Below are positions 9,946 through 20,629 of a stretch of DNA of 64,000 bases, one piece after another. Below the pieces are notes generated by a model that ran no database searches, had not been told where the DNA came from, and saw nothing but the letters and a program-made list of their open reading frames with translations. The DNA is from Kappaphycus alvarezii (lineage: Eukaryota > Rhodophyta > Florideophyceae > Gigartinales > Solieriaceae). Both the position numbers and the translations under genes were made by a program. The number at the start of each line of letters is the position of its first letter. Positions within the stretch are counted from its first letter, which is position 1. The stretch lies in contig NADL03000486.1 in NCBI GenBank assembly GCA_002205965.3, positions 62,001 to 126,000 of the forward strand, given 5' to 3'.

Positions 9946-12503
9946 CACCGTACCATGCCTGGACGACCTCGGGTGGGTGGTACGGTGTTTACCGTTCCGC
10001 TGTTTACCGTACCACCCACCCCCGAGGTCGTCCAGGCACTCCTCGCGAAGCACCCGCAACAAGCTCCCAACGACGAGGCAGCGCACCACACCCCACTAGA
10101 CAATATCTCGCCCTTCCGCGACTTCACGGAGAAGGAGGTGCTCGATGCTGTTCGTGGGTTTAAACCAGGTTCCTCTGCGGGGGGTTCTGGTCTCAAACCT
10201 TGCCACCTCGTCGAACTTCTGCGAGCCCGTCTTCATCTGGCCCGTTCGAATTTTTGGCAGCCTTGTCTAAAATGGTGAACACCCTAGCAGCCGGCAAGGA
10301 CCCAGCCGCTCTTGCACCTTGGATAGCTGGAGCGCCCCTAACCCCTTTGGCCAAGAAAGACCTGACACCCAGGCCAATAGCCGTAGGAGAAACGCTGCGC
10401 AGATTGACTGGTAGTTGCCTGATGACAAGAGCCTCCGCGAGAGCAGCTAAATACCTACAACCGCTGCAGGTTGGCATTGCTACCCGATCCGGCACTGATA
10501 CCGTCGTCCATGGAGTCCGAAGGGTCGTACAGAAGTTCGGGCACACCTCCGAATACGCATTGCTGACTGTTGATCTCAAAAATGCATTCAATTTGTGCAG
10601 TCGGACAGCTTTCCTGGCAGCAGTCAAACACCAGTTCCCGGACCTGTTCCCATGGGTGGCATACTGCTATGCACATGAGCCTGCTTTCTTGTGGTTTGGC
10701 AGCCATTTAATCCGGAGCGTGCAAGGAACGCAACAAGGGGACAATCTCGGTGGGCCCCTTTTCGATCTTGCGCTGCACCCCGTTATCCTCAAAATCCAAC
10801 GGTTATTGAAATCAGGGGATGACGAAGAGCAGCAACTCGGCAACCTGCTGTTTCAACTCTGGTACCATGATGATGGGTACATCATTGCAAAACACGACCA
10901 GCTCCGCAAGGCACTGGACATCTTGTCATCGCCAGAGGCCACAGCTCGGGGTCTGCACCTAGCAGTGCCGAAATGCAGAATCTGGTGGCCAACTCCACCA
11001 CTGGAGTCAGTGCAACGCCTCTATCCAAGAGAACTCACACAGGAGTACAGCGAGGGCACAGTGGTGCTGAACGCTCCGGTCGGCACCAACCGGTTTACCC
11101 AACAGCACTTCACAGGCCATGTGAAGTCCCTGAAGCCGTTCCTCGACACTATCATCGCCTTGGGGAACACGCACATCGCGTTCCAGCTCCTGCGCAACTG
11201 TTTCGGGGTCTGTAAGCTCGGATACCTGTTACGGGTAGTGCCACCAGCTTGCACTGCGGAAGGCGCTGCAATATTCGATGCAATGATGGAGAACTGTGTG
11301 CGCACACTGGCTGGGGGCGTCCTCGACCCCGACATATTTCGAGAACTGCAGTTGCCCATGAAACCGATCACCGCCAAGAAGCCATCACTGGGAATTGGAC
11401 TCACTTCGGCGAAGTCAATTGCAGCTGCAGCCTTCCTCGCCTCCAGCGCAGCGTCCAACAGGCTGTGTGCAGCCCTCCTCCCAGCGGCAATTACGGATCT
11501 CTCAACGCACCGAGACATCGTCGAGGCGCACCAGATTTGGTCCCTCTCTTGCTCCCAGTCCAGGATTATCCCCTTTAGTGCCCTCTGCTCAAACAAAACA
11601 CCATCACAAAAGACACTATCGGACGCCATCCACGAGCGGGTGCAAGAGGAGATCGATGTGGGCGACAATAGACGGCAGGCCTTCCGTGCCTCCATGGGGC
11701 TCCCCGGCGCGAAAGATTGGGTGTACTGCACCCCATCTCCGGGCCTTAAGACTAGCATTGAACCAAGAGAATTCTCAATATGGTTCCAATACTATTGCAA
11801 AGTCCCGCTCTTCCCTCTGGAAGCACCATGCCCCAAGCGGAACTGCCCCGAAACTCTCGACTGTTTCGGCGACCATCTGTTGCACTGCTTACACGGGGGC
11901 GAGAGGACGCGAAGACACGACTGTCAGGTTCGTTTATTGGCAAGCGATCTCATGAAAGCCGCGCGACATCCAGTCATCGAGCCGCGAGAAGGGGTCCACC
12001 GCACAAGACCCGATATTCGCGCAATGGGACGAACTGGCAGAACAGACTTCTTCGACGTCACCTTTGTCAACCCCCTCGCGCCCTCGAACAGGAGAGTGAG
12101 GACATTCAACCCACTCACCTCGCTTAATGCGGCAAGAACGGCGAAACACAGAAGATACGAGTCCTTTATCGCGTCTTCCGCCGGAAGTAGGCTAGTGCCC
12201 GTCCCTATCTCTACCCTCGGGGATGGCACCCGGACGCCCACGCGTTGCTAACCGACGTCGCACGCAACGTCGCTACGAGGGCAAGGGAGACCTACGCAAA
12301 GGTCAAAGAAACCTTAACACAGCGTCATGCCGCAGCAGCAGTATTGTCCAATGCAGCGTGCCTGTTGGCCGGCCTCCCGTCAGTTTTCTAGCGTTTTGAC
12401 AACTTCCCGCTAACCCTTTACATTGTAAGCCTTTAACATCACGACATCCCTTAGGGAACAGCTGACCATATTTTTCATGCATTAAAAACACCCCAAATTT
12501 CCC
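9946..12503 (+). mobile_element. Non-LTR retrotransposon, copy 1, 5' truncated
   Basis: A 2558-bp insertion between the 12-bp repeats at 9934 and 12504. It carries one reverse transcriptase/endonuclease reading frame and ends AAACACCCCAAATTTCCCC without a clear poly(A). The 5' end is abnormal: 9955-9990 is an inverted copy of 10002-10036, including GCCTGGACGACCTCGGG and its complement, so the ATG at 9955 lies in fold-back DNA and is not the native start. A second, rearranged copy lies at 28207-30081. Confidence 0.85.
9992..12391 (+). pseudogene. LINE reverse transcriptase with restriction-like endonuclease
   Basis: The 5' truncated frame is readable from about TVPPTPEVVQALLAKH (10005) to SNAACLLAGLPSVF at TAG 12389-12391. 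Reverse transcriptase motifs in order: SSAGGSGLKPCHL, KDLTPRPIAVGETLRR, LLTVDLKNAF (catalytic Asp), GTQQGDNLGGPLFDLAL and LWYHDDGYI (YxDD box, 10863-10874). The C-terminal part has a Cys/His cluster (CPKRNC ... GDHLLHC), then RRHD and RTRPDI ... GRTDFFDVTF, the pattern of the restriction-like endonuclease of early-branching LINEs (R2/NeSL/CRE-like). It replicates by target-primed reverse transcription (family knowledge). Frame breaks: about 10232, and the G4 run 12219-12222, after which the true C-terminus (GWHPDAHALLTDVARNVA...) continues in another frame. Confidence 0.88.
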
Positions 12504-12515
12504 CGGTACGGTAAA
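12504..12515 (+). repeat. 3' target-site duplication of LINE copy 1
   Basis: Second copy of CGGTACGGTAAA, directly after the LINE 3' end. Confidence 0.75.
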
Positions 12516-12544
12516 TACAGTAGGAGAAGAAATTGAATGCATTC

Positions 12545-12715
12545 AGTAAATACGAGATGAAGACAGCTTGAAAAACTTCTAGTGTAAGCATAAACGCTTA
12601 CAGATGACAACAACCAGAACAAAGAAAACTCTGGTGGCAAAGGACTAATGTCTGCGCAGACTGTAAAAAAGACAAGAGGTCAAAAAGGGATAGGTTCCTT
12701 GGAAGGTAGGAAAGA
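12545..12715 (+). repeat. Diverged fragment related to the Copia 5' LTR
   Basis: Resembles 23310-23490 inside the 5' LTR of the Copia element: shared GCTTGAAAAACTTCTAGTGT-like block (here GC, there GA), CTTACAGA.GAC.ACAACCA and a block with GCGCAGAC and AAAAGACAAGAGGTCAAAA. It is probably a relic of the same LTR family, with the rest lost. Confidence 0.6.
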
Positions 12716-12892
12716 TCAAACTCTCTATACCTTGTTCGATTGGAAGGACCGGCCTTACAGTATTACACCACCAGTATGGCAGCATAAACCATGTATCTTT
12801 TCTGTAATGCAACCCATAGACTCCAAAACATTACAGCACTCATGCTAACCTCCTTTTGATCACGGATCAATGATCCGCCACATCAATTTTAT

Positions 12893-12922
12893 ACAGCACA
12901 GTGCAGTACAGTGCGCTGTCAA
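12893..12922 (+). promoter_or_regulatory. GTACAGTGC-type motif before the Der gene
   Basis: ACAGCACAGTGCAGTACAGT lies about 110-135 bp before the preferred Der start. Similar TACTGTAC/GTACAGTA motifs precede DPE2 and the 19662 gene. A promoter role is inference from position only. Confidence 0.3.
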
Positions 12923-13028
12923 TGGAGGCCATTTGGATCACGGCCCAGCTGCGGCCACCACGGCGTTCCTCCCGTCGCCCGGCACTCTTTCATCTTTATC
13001 CAGAACAACACATCGACACCGCCCACCC

Positions 13029-14880
13029 ATGCCTCTCCGTCTCCGCCTAGTCGCCTCGCTCCTCTCTCGCCCTTTCCCCCATCCCTCACCCCTCCGCCCG
13101 TCATACCTCCCACACCGTCCCATCCACACAAACCTCTCCATCGACGAAGCCACACTCCGCCCCTCCCCTCGCCCGTCCCACAAATCCCCCATCACCCATC
13201 GCCCCCGTAATTCCCCTCCCCCCGTCATCTTTGTCCAAACCTCCCTGCGAATCGCTCTCATCGGTCGTCCCAATGTCGGCAAATCCACCCTATTCAACCG
13301 ACTCGCCGCCAGTACTCAACACCGCACCGTCGATAACGATCCATCAGCCTCCCCGCCTGTCTTTGTTCATTCCGTCGTTGATCCTGCCCCGGGCGTCACT
13401 AGGGACCCGCGGGAAGCAGTGGCAACCATTTCCGATTTGAGGTTCTCGCTTATCGACACTGCTGGTTTGGAGGACGTTGTTTCCAAACCGCCGCTCGTTC
13501 ACAGTCATCATGCTGATTATCCTCAGGTTGGTACGGAGGGAAACCTTGACTCTTTGGTCAATCTTACGGCGCACTCGCAGGTCCCGGCGTATCGTACATT
13601 GTATCAAAGTATGGAAAAGGGGACTGCAGAGGCTGTCCACAGGGCAGATATGGTGTTTTTCGTCGTTGATGCCGCTGCCGGTGTCACGGAGATCGATCGC
13701 GCCTTGGCTGTGTGGTTGAAAAGGGTTGGCGAGGGGAAACCAGTTGTCGTCGTTGCCAACAAATGTGATATTAAAGACTCGGATAAAAATGTCATGGAGG
13801 CTTATGAGCTCGGCTTTGGCGACCCCGTCGTCGTGTCCGCAGAGCATAATCTGGGGTTTGTCGACCTGTATGCAGAGGTCAATGACGCGTATAATAAGCA
13901 GATGGAGAGAGGGCTCCAGTCTGTCGACGACGTCGAAAATGTTCAGCTGGGAACGCAAGAGGAGCGGGATGATTCATGGGACGATGAGTTGGTATTGGGT
14001 TGTGGGGAAAGAAAGGGGAGGAACCGTTACAACAACTTGTTGTATCTATTGTAGGGAGGCCGAATGTCGGTAAGAGTACTTTGCTGAATCGATTGGTGGG
14101 ACAGGATCGATCGTTGGTAGGCCCGGTCGCGGGGGTGACCAGAGATGCATTACTGTGTGAATGGAGCTTGCCGAAGGGAGTGAGCACTCCAGATGGAATT
14201 CCGGTGTGGTTGGTGGATACTGCCGGCATCCGTGCGAGGGGAAGGGTGGGGACTGACAAACTGGAGAGGCTCAGTGTGAGGTCATCGCTGAATGCGTTGC
14301 GAAGGTCGCATGTTGTGATTGTCGTGTTGGATTCAGCCAACCCGTTGTGCCATCAGGATCTGAAATTATTGGACGTGGCGGTGACGGAGGGTAGGGCTGT
14401 TGTCCTGGTCGTCAATAAGATGGATCAGCTGAGTGCGGAGAATCTGGCCCAGTTCAGGTTGAGGTTGAGGTATGACGTGGATCACAAGGTGTCTGCGTTA
14501 AAAGGCGTGGAAGTAGTAGAGATGTCAGCAAAGGAGTGGCATCACGGGAGGCGCAGTCGAAGCGCTTGTTTCACGCCGTACAAAGGGCGAGGGAGAGATG
14601 GGAGAAAAGAGTCACAACGTCATCTTTAAACCGCTTCGTTGCAGGCTTCAATGACAGAATAAGCGTTGGAAAAGGATTCCCAGGGGAGAAGCGCAACCGC
14701 ATCGGCGTGACAAAGTTTATATCGCAAAAGAAGATTCGGCCTCCTATGTTTAGACTAGATGGGTCATCCGCAGTATCACTCAATTATTTAAGGATGCTCA
14801 CAAATGCAATAAGGCAAGAGTTTGGATTTGAAGGCGTTCCTATTCGGGTCAAGCGGCCATCTAGGCGGAAAAGAAAATGA
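13029..14880 (+). CDS. Der/EngA double GTPase, organelle ribosome assembly, two frame breaks
   Basis: The ATG at 13029 gives MPLRLRLVASLLSRPFPHP, a basic Ser/Pro-rich N-terminus of about 75 residues that looks like a plastid or mitochondrial transit peptide (an in-frame ATG at 12870 is possible but less likely). GTPase domain 1: GRPNVGKSTLFNRL, GVTRD, DTAG, NKCD. Domain 2: GRPNVGKSTLLNRL, GVTRD, DTAG, NKMD. The KH-like domain runs from about KRNRIGVTKFI to RRKRK at TGA 14878-14880. Der acts in large ribosomal subunit assembly in bacteria and, by descent, plastids (family knowledge). Domain 1 has insertions of roughly 18 and 45 residues around the switch regions. The frame changes at 14004-14007 (G4) and 14546-14548 (G3), each as if one G were missing; all motifs on either side are intact, so this is probably a functional gene. 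Confidence 0.9.
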
Positions 14881-15148
14881 CATGTACGGCAAAGGCTACA
14901 AAATTTAATGAAATGAGTTGATGTCAACGTATATATGTTGGATATGCTATTGGATCCAACTGGCACCTTGACCTCCGAGACGCAGTTAGAGCTGAACATG
15001 TAACAAAAGGGTTTACAAAATGAACAGATTTACTCTGCCCAATAATCCTTTTCTTCAGCCCTCCCGAGCGTCAACCGATCTGTTTCTCCCCAGAATGGTT
15101 TCTAAACCACTCCGACCCTAGCGAGTCGATTTACTTTCTTTGCTGCTC

Positions 15149-18043
15149 CTAATAAGGCACTCCCCTGCCATGTTTCTTATTCAACGTGGCCAGCTTGCGC
15201 ACAAATTCCTTCTTGTCCATGATATGCTCAACCGTGACATGCATTCTAAAGTTCCAAACATGGTCCGGATTACTAGGATCGTTAATTTGTTCAGCCTTCG
15301 CATCTGGTCTTCTCAGCTCCTCATCTATCGCCAGCAAATCTTGCAGAGGGAAGATTGCCCACATGGCCGGGCATGCCAAGTGATCAGCAACCGCCCACTC
15401 AGCCACCTCCGTGGTGCACTCTACTGGCGGAGGTAATGAGCCACTTCGTCCCATGATATCCGTCCAATAGCGCATCCTGGACTCCGCAGAAATCTCCTCC
15501 CACCAGCCACGAAAGGTGCTTGTATCATGAGATGACGTTGTTGCAACACACTCATACTGGTACTCGGAGGCCCGTCCAAATTCCACATCTCCTGCGGGCA
15601 TGCGCTGCACTGCAAGGCTGAGAATGCTCGTCTCTTCCATTACAGACGGGACGCAATTCGGTACCAGGCCAAGGTCCTCCCCGCATACAAGCATCTTGCT
15701 CGCCGACTTCATCATCGGTAAGCGCTCGAGGCCATTCTTCTTCCAAAGCTCATCTTGTCGTCGGTGCATGTAATCTTCATGTAGATTGTGCAAAGTCCCC
15801 TTCCATTCATTGGACGGCAACTGCGCATAGCTGCTTGTCTGTTGCAACATGAATCGCGGATGGAACTTGTGGACATCTTCTACATCACGCAAAAGGCACA
15901 CATTGTTGTGCAAGTCAAACAGCAAACCCTTCACCTTTTCGTTAAATCTCTTCTCTGCCTCTGGGGCATCTGTGGGCAAGGCTAGCTCCTTTTCCACCTT
16001 TCTCTCGGTGTCATACTGCTCTTTGAACTTGAGTCTGTCATACAGTGGCTCGAAAAACCGATCTTTAATCTTCCACCAGTCGTCGTGGAAAAGCTCTTGC
16101 AAAATTCCGTCATGCACGTACGGCATACAGTATCGATCGATATCCCATAAGCCCAACGATTCCAGTTCCTGCCGGGTTATGGCATGGCCGGGAAGAAACG
16201 CCCAGCCATGCCTGTTTTGAACGATTCCGGAATTTCCCAGATTCGGAAAAAGCCGAGAATGTGGTCAATGCGATACGCATGAAATACTTAGCCATCTGCC
16301 CGAGACGGCTGCGCCACCATGCGTAGTTGTCCTTACTCATGGCCTCCCAATCGTAGGTGGGAAACAACCAGTTCTGTCCATGAGTGCTGAAAAAGTCAGG
16401 TGGCGCCCCCGCCTGCATGTTTAGGCGGAAGAGGTGCGGGTTTGCCCAAGTATCGACACAATGTCGGTTTACGCCGATGGGCAGGTCGCCCTTGAACACG
16501 ACTCCGTGCTCCGCTGCGTATGCCGAGGCTGCGGACAACTGCTTGTGAAGATGAAATTGAGTGTAGTAGACTACGCCCAAGTAGTCAAAGTGGAATGTAT
16601 CCGGTGCAGCGAGGCTGCGCATATCTTCGACAGACATGCTTTTTCTAGCACCCCATAAATCGTAGTTGGAGCTTCCGTTGACCTCCATGAAAAATCGAAA
16701 CAGGGCGTAAGGGACTAACCAGTTCTGATTGTCCTCAAACCACCTGGTAAACTCCTTGGACTGCAGAAACTCTGTCTTTTGGATAGCATACATCTTCCGA
16801 ATGAATCGATTCTTCACGTCCATGACGCGCATGTAATCGACACACTTTAGGTGATTCAACTCCTCCTTCTCCTTGATGTACTCTGCCGCGACACTTGCCG
16901 GCATCTTGCCCAACTTGTCAATGCACAAATACTGGGGATGCAACGCAAAGCTAGAAACGGCTGAGTAAGGGTAGCTATCCCTGAAATTGCCGTTTGACGT
17001 GGTATCATTGACTGGTAACAATTGCAAAAGCTGATAACCGGCTGCTGTGCAAAAATCGACAAGCTTCAACAAATCGTTAAAATCGCCCACACCGCAACTG
17101 TCCTTTGTCCTGACACTAAAGACCGGTAAGGCGACGCCCGCACCCTTCCATTTCTTACCCAAGCTCAAGCTACCTTCCCCCGCCGCCAAAACCACCGGGG
17201 CAACTCCAAGACCCATTGCCAAAAACCTAGAATCCTCTTCATTCAAGTGCAAAGTGCGTTCCCTATCATCATCGACGACAACCTTGCCAGTGGCCTTTTC
17301 ACGAATGACAAAACGGTATCGAACTTTCCTGACAGCTGCCGGCATAGCGACACAAACACTCCACACCGGACTCTCACAATCAGCCATGGGGACAGCATTG
17401 GCGACATGCCAATTGCCCAACATTTCGTTATCTCCAATGACACAGACGTGGTCACCCAACCTCACCCTCTCCGCAAAGACCTCAAATCGAAGCACAAAGG
17501 CGCCTCGGCCCAAGACCATGGCCTTTGTAACGGCAGCACAAGCTGCAGCATCGGCGACCTTGCGCCCCATCCTATGCTCAAGGGGACGTCGAAAGACAAC
17601 TTGGGCAAAAGCGGAGGTGCTGAAAATCTCACGAATAGGGTCAGGCTTGGAGCGCCAGACATCTCGAATGAGAATGTCACCAATGGGTGCGTCGGGTAAG
17701 GTGGTTAGACAACGTTCTCGACCGGATTCCCAGAGTACAGTACCGGAGGGGGATAAGAGGCCATACTTGTAGGTAGGGAAGGCACGGTCCGGAAGGGGAT
17801 GGGAGATTTGACAGGTCCAGAGGTCGGGGGCTTCAAAGAGAGCGGGATTGCACGGGAGGGATGGAATGAGCCGAGGGTCGGGGAGGATCCGGAGAGGAGA
17901 ATGGTGTCGCCGTAGTTGGTGGGGGCGGAGACGCAGAAACGAAGGGTCTGAGGTTGGGATGGGGGAGGATTGGAGGATAGGTTGAGGTTGGAGAGGCCGT
18001 TTGCAAGGCCGTCGGGGTGGCCGTTCGGGCGGGCGGGCGGCAT
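15149..18043 (-). CDS. DPE2: DPE2-type 4-alpha-glucanotransferase (CBM20-CBM20-GH77), two frame breaks
   Basis: The ATG at 18043 (MPPARPNGHPDGLANGLSNL) leads to a product of about 965 residues, close to plant DPE2 (about 955). Two N-terminal CBM20 starch-binding domains (about 35-140 and 175-290; GDNEMLGNWHVANAVPM in the second) precede a GH77 domain: SCGVGDFNDLLKLVDFC, DLPIGVNRHCVDTWANPHLF, the nucleophile Asp in YRIDHILGFFRIW (about 16264), the acid/base Glu in CGEDLGLVPNCVP (about 15675) and SSHDTSTFRGWWEE. The enzyme moves glucosyl units from maltose to glycans in the cytosol (family knowledge), fitting cytosolic starch turnover. The frame changes at the G5 run 17826-17830 (in CBM20-1) and at 16280/16281 (just before YRID), each consistent with one missing base. 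The C-terminus NKKHGRGVPY ends at 15149. No transit peptide is seen. Confidence 0.93.
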
Positions 18044-18164
18044 TTTTGCGAGGGAGGGTAAGGAGAGGGTTGGACGTTGAATCGGAATGGCCGATAGAGG
18101 AGAGGAGAGGGAGGGGGAGGTGAGCACTGAAATTGAAGAGGAGGTTTTGAGAAATTGCGGTTGA

Positions 18165-18184
18165 TTGATACTGTACAGTATCAA
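18165..18184. promoter_or_regulatory. Perfect 20-bp palindrome upstream of DPE2
   Basis: TTGATACTGTACAGTATCAA is a perfect inverted repeat about 120 bp before the DPE2 start, followed at once by another ACTGTAC (18186-18192). The position suggests a dimeric factor site or core promoter element for the minus-strand gene; function is inferred. Confidence 0.45.
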
Positions 18185-18631
18185 TACTGTACTTGCAACA
18201 TCAACCGAAACATATAAATCTGGCAAAGTGGAGCTACAGAGTGTTGAGACCACTGTATGCAATAGTGCAGCGATGTGATTGGTCACTTGCCGGTGACAAA
18301 AATATCGGCAGCGGAGCAATAATACTGTACGCGACGGCATGCTCGGTGAGATTTTCTTTTCATTGCTTTGCACTGCAACCGTCATTTTCGATTACAATAG
18401 GCCAACAACACGCTGTACTACGTTTGAAGGTACACTGTTCCACTTTATATTGATGCCATAAAGTTTCTCTCACGACCAGTCTACATTTACAGTACTGTAA
18501 TTCTTTCCACATTTTCATCACTGCAAGCATAGGTCTACGGCCCCAAGTGCACAGTTGCAATTTCAACCTCCGCCGACTCCGCCCCAATGAAGTAAAGTTT
18601 CATCCTCTATTCTCTCTGCAATCCCGCGCCA

Positions 18632-19662
18632 TCAGTCATCGCCCGCCCTTTCTCTTCCCCTTACCCCTCCTCCCACCGCCTCGTTCCCTATCCCGAAACC
18701 CCGGCATACTTCCATCCCCAACCCTCCCCCCTCTATCCGGCACCTCCCCCATAACCACCGCGCGAACACCACCCACCCCCTCCACTCTCCCCCCTCCAAA
18801 ACCCACTCTCGCGCCGCCAAAACCTGCCACACATCCACCTCCGCCACCTCCCTCAACCCCCACCCTCAACCCCAAACGCCCTACAACACACCTCATACCG
18901 ATGCCTCAACATCCCACACCTCACCTCCTGTACCCGCCCCAACTCCTTCAACACCTTCTCACACGCCCCCATCCTCCCCTCCAGCATCCCACCCTCCAAT
19001 AACAACCCCCCAAACACACGCTCCGCACCGCCACCCTCCAAAACCATACCCTCAACCCGCCGTCTCACCTCCCCAATCACCCCGACCAACCCTTCAACAC
19101 CCACACCCCATCCCACTCAACCCCCAACTCTCCATCATGCGACACAAACCCCTCGTCAACCACAAATCACTCACTTGCACCCCATCTTGACCACCCCTAC
19201 TCCCCCATTGCACAACCCACGTCGCGCTAATATACGCTGTGCCAACGTAGTATGACCTAGGAAATTCACACGCTCCAGCACATCATCCACCCCAGAAACT
19301 CCCCCCGTGTAACCAAGCGCCTCGCAACTCGTACTACATGGCCACAGTTCCTGTAACAGCGTATCAATCGTCAGCTCGCTCGACTCGGGTAGTTCAAGCA
19401 GCGTTAGTGCGCTCGGTACCGCACCCGGTGCCGCTTCGGTCATTGCCCCGCTTGTGATGCCCGTGTATTCGGTGTCAGTTTCGTGTTCGGGAGACCTCGA
19501 TCGCTTGAAAGGGGGGGGGCTGTCGCTGTGGCGGTTGTGGAGCGGTGGTGCGTGGTGTGTGAGGTGGGATGTGCGCTGGTTTTCAGGGGGTGCGCTGAAG
19601 GAATGGCGCCCGCTTGGGTCACCGGCGGGGGAGGGATGCTGATTTGCTCTTTGACGTGCCAT
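18632..19662 (-). CDS. Unidentified Pro/Ser- then Gly/Glu-rich protein, several frame breaks
   Basis: The ATG at 19662 (MARQRANQHPSPAGDPSGRH) starts a disordered, Pro/Ser/His-rich N-terminus with SPPPFKRSRSPEHETD, which could be a nuclear localisation signal. An ordered segment follows (LTLLELPESSELTIDTLLQE ... VNFLGHTTLAQRILARRGLC). After about 19171 the coding signal moves between frames: SDLWLTRGLCRMMESWGLSG, then VIGEVRRRVEGMVLEGGG ... LKELGRVQEVRCGMLRHRYE, then VDVWQVLAAREWVLEGGEW ... to a stop at 18632. At least two changes fit a single missing base in a G run (about 19175-19185 and 18865-18875). A 59-nt GTGAGT...AG intron was considered but gives the wrong phase. I do not recognise the family; the C-terminal half may be helical. 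Confidence 0.4.
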
Positions 19663-19690
19663 TGGCTGGATTTTTTACGTGAGTTCTGCA

Positions 19691-19738
19691 CTGTACTGTA
19701 CTGTACTGTACTACACTGTACTGTGCTGTACACGTGTA
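19691..19738. promoter_or_regulatory. CTGTA tandem tract and TACACGTGTA palindrome
   Basis: Eight near-perfect CTGTA units (CTGTACTGTACTGTACTGTA then variants) are followed by TACACGTGTA (19729-19738), a palindrome with a CACGTG core. The tract starts 29 bp upstream of the ATG of the minus-strand gene at 19662. It is either a microsatellite or a clustered promoter element. Confidence 0.4.
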
Positions 19739-20284
19739 TTGTGGGGCCTGAATCCGGCTCAAAGGGGAATTCGTGTCAGGAATTCGTATCACTCTTTGCT
19801 TCGGACATGTTGTCCAATGTATACAAATTTTGCTGTACTGTACGTTAATGCCGGATCCAACGACAGTTAGCGAAGCACCGGGTATTTGACTTCGCCGACG
19901 ACAACTCGCCTCGATTCTAATGTGAGCGGTGAGGATGGTGGCCCTGACCGTCCTCACCCCTCATATTGGAATCGATGCCCGGCGGCTGGCCATCAAGCTT
20001 GCGGCCTAGGAAACATGGATATTTCTGGTAGGTGATTGACCTTCATGCACGCAAAACTGCATGATCAGTGCAACCTGCGAGCAAGCACACGGTTTGAGAG
20101 CAGTATCAAGCTGCGGGGTCGCTTTGCTGACATCCTTCGCGACTGGAGAGAAAGAAGGGGGCATGGGATGGCAGCACGAGAGGGGCGATGCGGTTCGAAA
20201 TCCTCCAGATGTAATCATATCCTCGTATCGATCAGATCCTCACACCGTCCGCTCGTTCTCAGGTCACACTCATCATCCAGTTCG
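19739..20284. other. Intergenic with an inverted repeat
   Basis: No gene recognised. TGCTGTACTGTACG (about 19831) repeats the motif seen upstream of genes here. 19911-19976 is an imperfect inverted repeat of about 28 bp arms (TCGATTCTAATGTGAG and its complement) with a short loop. Confidence 0.4.
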
Positions 20285-20578
20285 ATGAGCATGGATTCCA
20301 ACCACTTACCTATAATTTCCATGCCACCTCTGCCGCAAAGCATCGAGGCACTGGCCCCAACCGCCCTCACCCCTCCGTACATTGCCGCATTCCCTGCCTT
20401 CCCGTTCGTATGTACGTCGCACTCCTCCCGTAAACGCCGCTGGCCATCGCGCTTTGGGTTCGGCGCACTCAACTTTGGACCCTTTGAGCTCAAGGAGGAT
20501 AAGTTTCGCCAACTGGTTAAGTGTCGCAACTGCCCTCCAAGCTCGCATGCGTCACCGTCACACGACGAGGGTCTTTAA
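20285..20578 (+). CDS. Possible small ORF, unrecognised
   Basis: The ATG at 20285 (MSMDSNHLPIISMPPLPQ) gives 97 residues with a Pro-rich first half and a basic stretch SSRKRRWPSRFGFGALNFG. The frame is open upstream to 20036 without a better start. No family is recognised and the opposite strand is also open, so coding status is weak. A 12-bp hairpin follows the stop. Confidence 0.2.
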   Translation: MSMDSNHLPIISMPPLPQSIEALAPTALTPPYIAAFPAFPFVCTSHSSRKRRWPSRFGFGALNFGPFELKEDKFRQLVKCRNCPPSSHASPSHDEGL

Positions 20579-20591
20579 CATGAGGGTGGTC

Positions 20592-20623
20592 ACATCACAG
20601 AATCCTTGTGTGATTCTGTGATG
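20592..20623. other. Perfect hairpin after the 20285 ORF
   Basis: CATCACAGAATC, a 7-nt loop CTTGTGT, then GATTCTGTGATG form a perfect 12-bp stem 14 bp after the stop at 20578. It could be an RNA 3' structure or simply a short palindrome. Confidence 0.4.
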
Positions 20624-20629
20624 CGATCA

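Noticed and set aside
14000..14030. Programmed frameshift site in Der
   Set aside because: No slippery heptamer or obvious downstream pseudoknot; the same kind of break occurs in several unrelated genes and in both LINE copies.
18547..19002. Pro/Thr-rich plus-strand frame of 151 codons
   Set aside because: It is antisense to the Gly/Glu-rich minus-strand gene; its composition is the mirror of that gene and carries no domain.
19117..19175. Possible 59-nt intron (GTGAGT...TTGAG) in the 19662 gene
   Set aside because: The splice leaves the reading frame out of phase and reaches a stop; a one-base frame break explains the data better.
20570..20625. Bacterial-type intrinsic terminator at the perfect hairpin
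   Set aside because: No U-tract follows and the window is eukaryotic; it is listed only as a hairpin.
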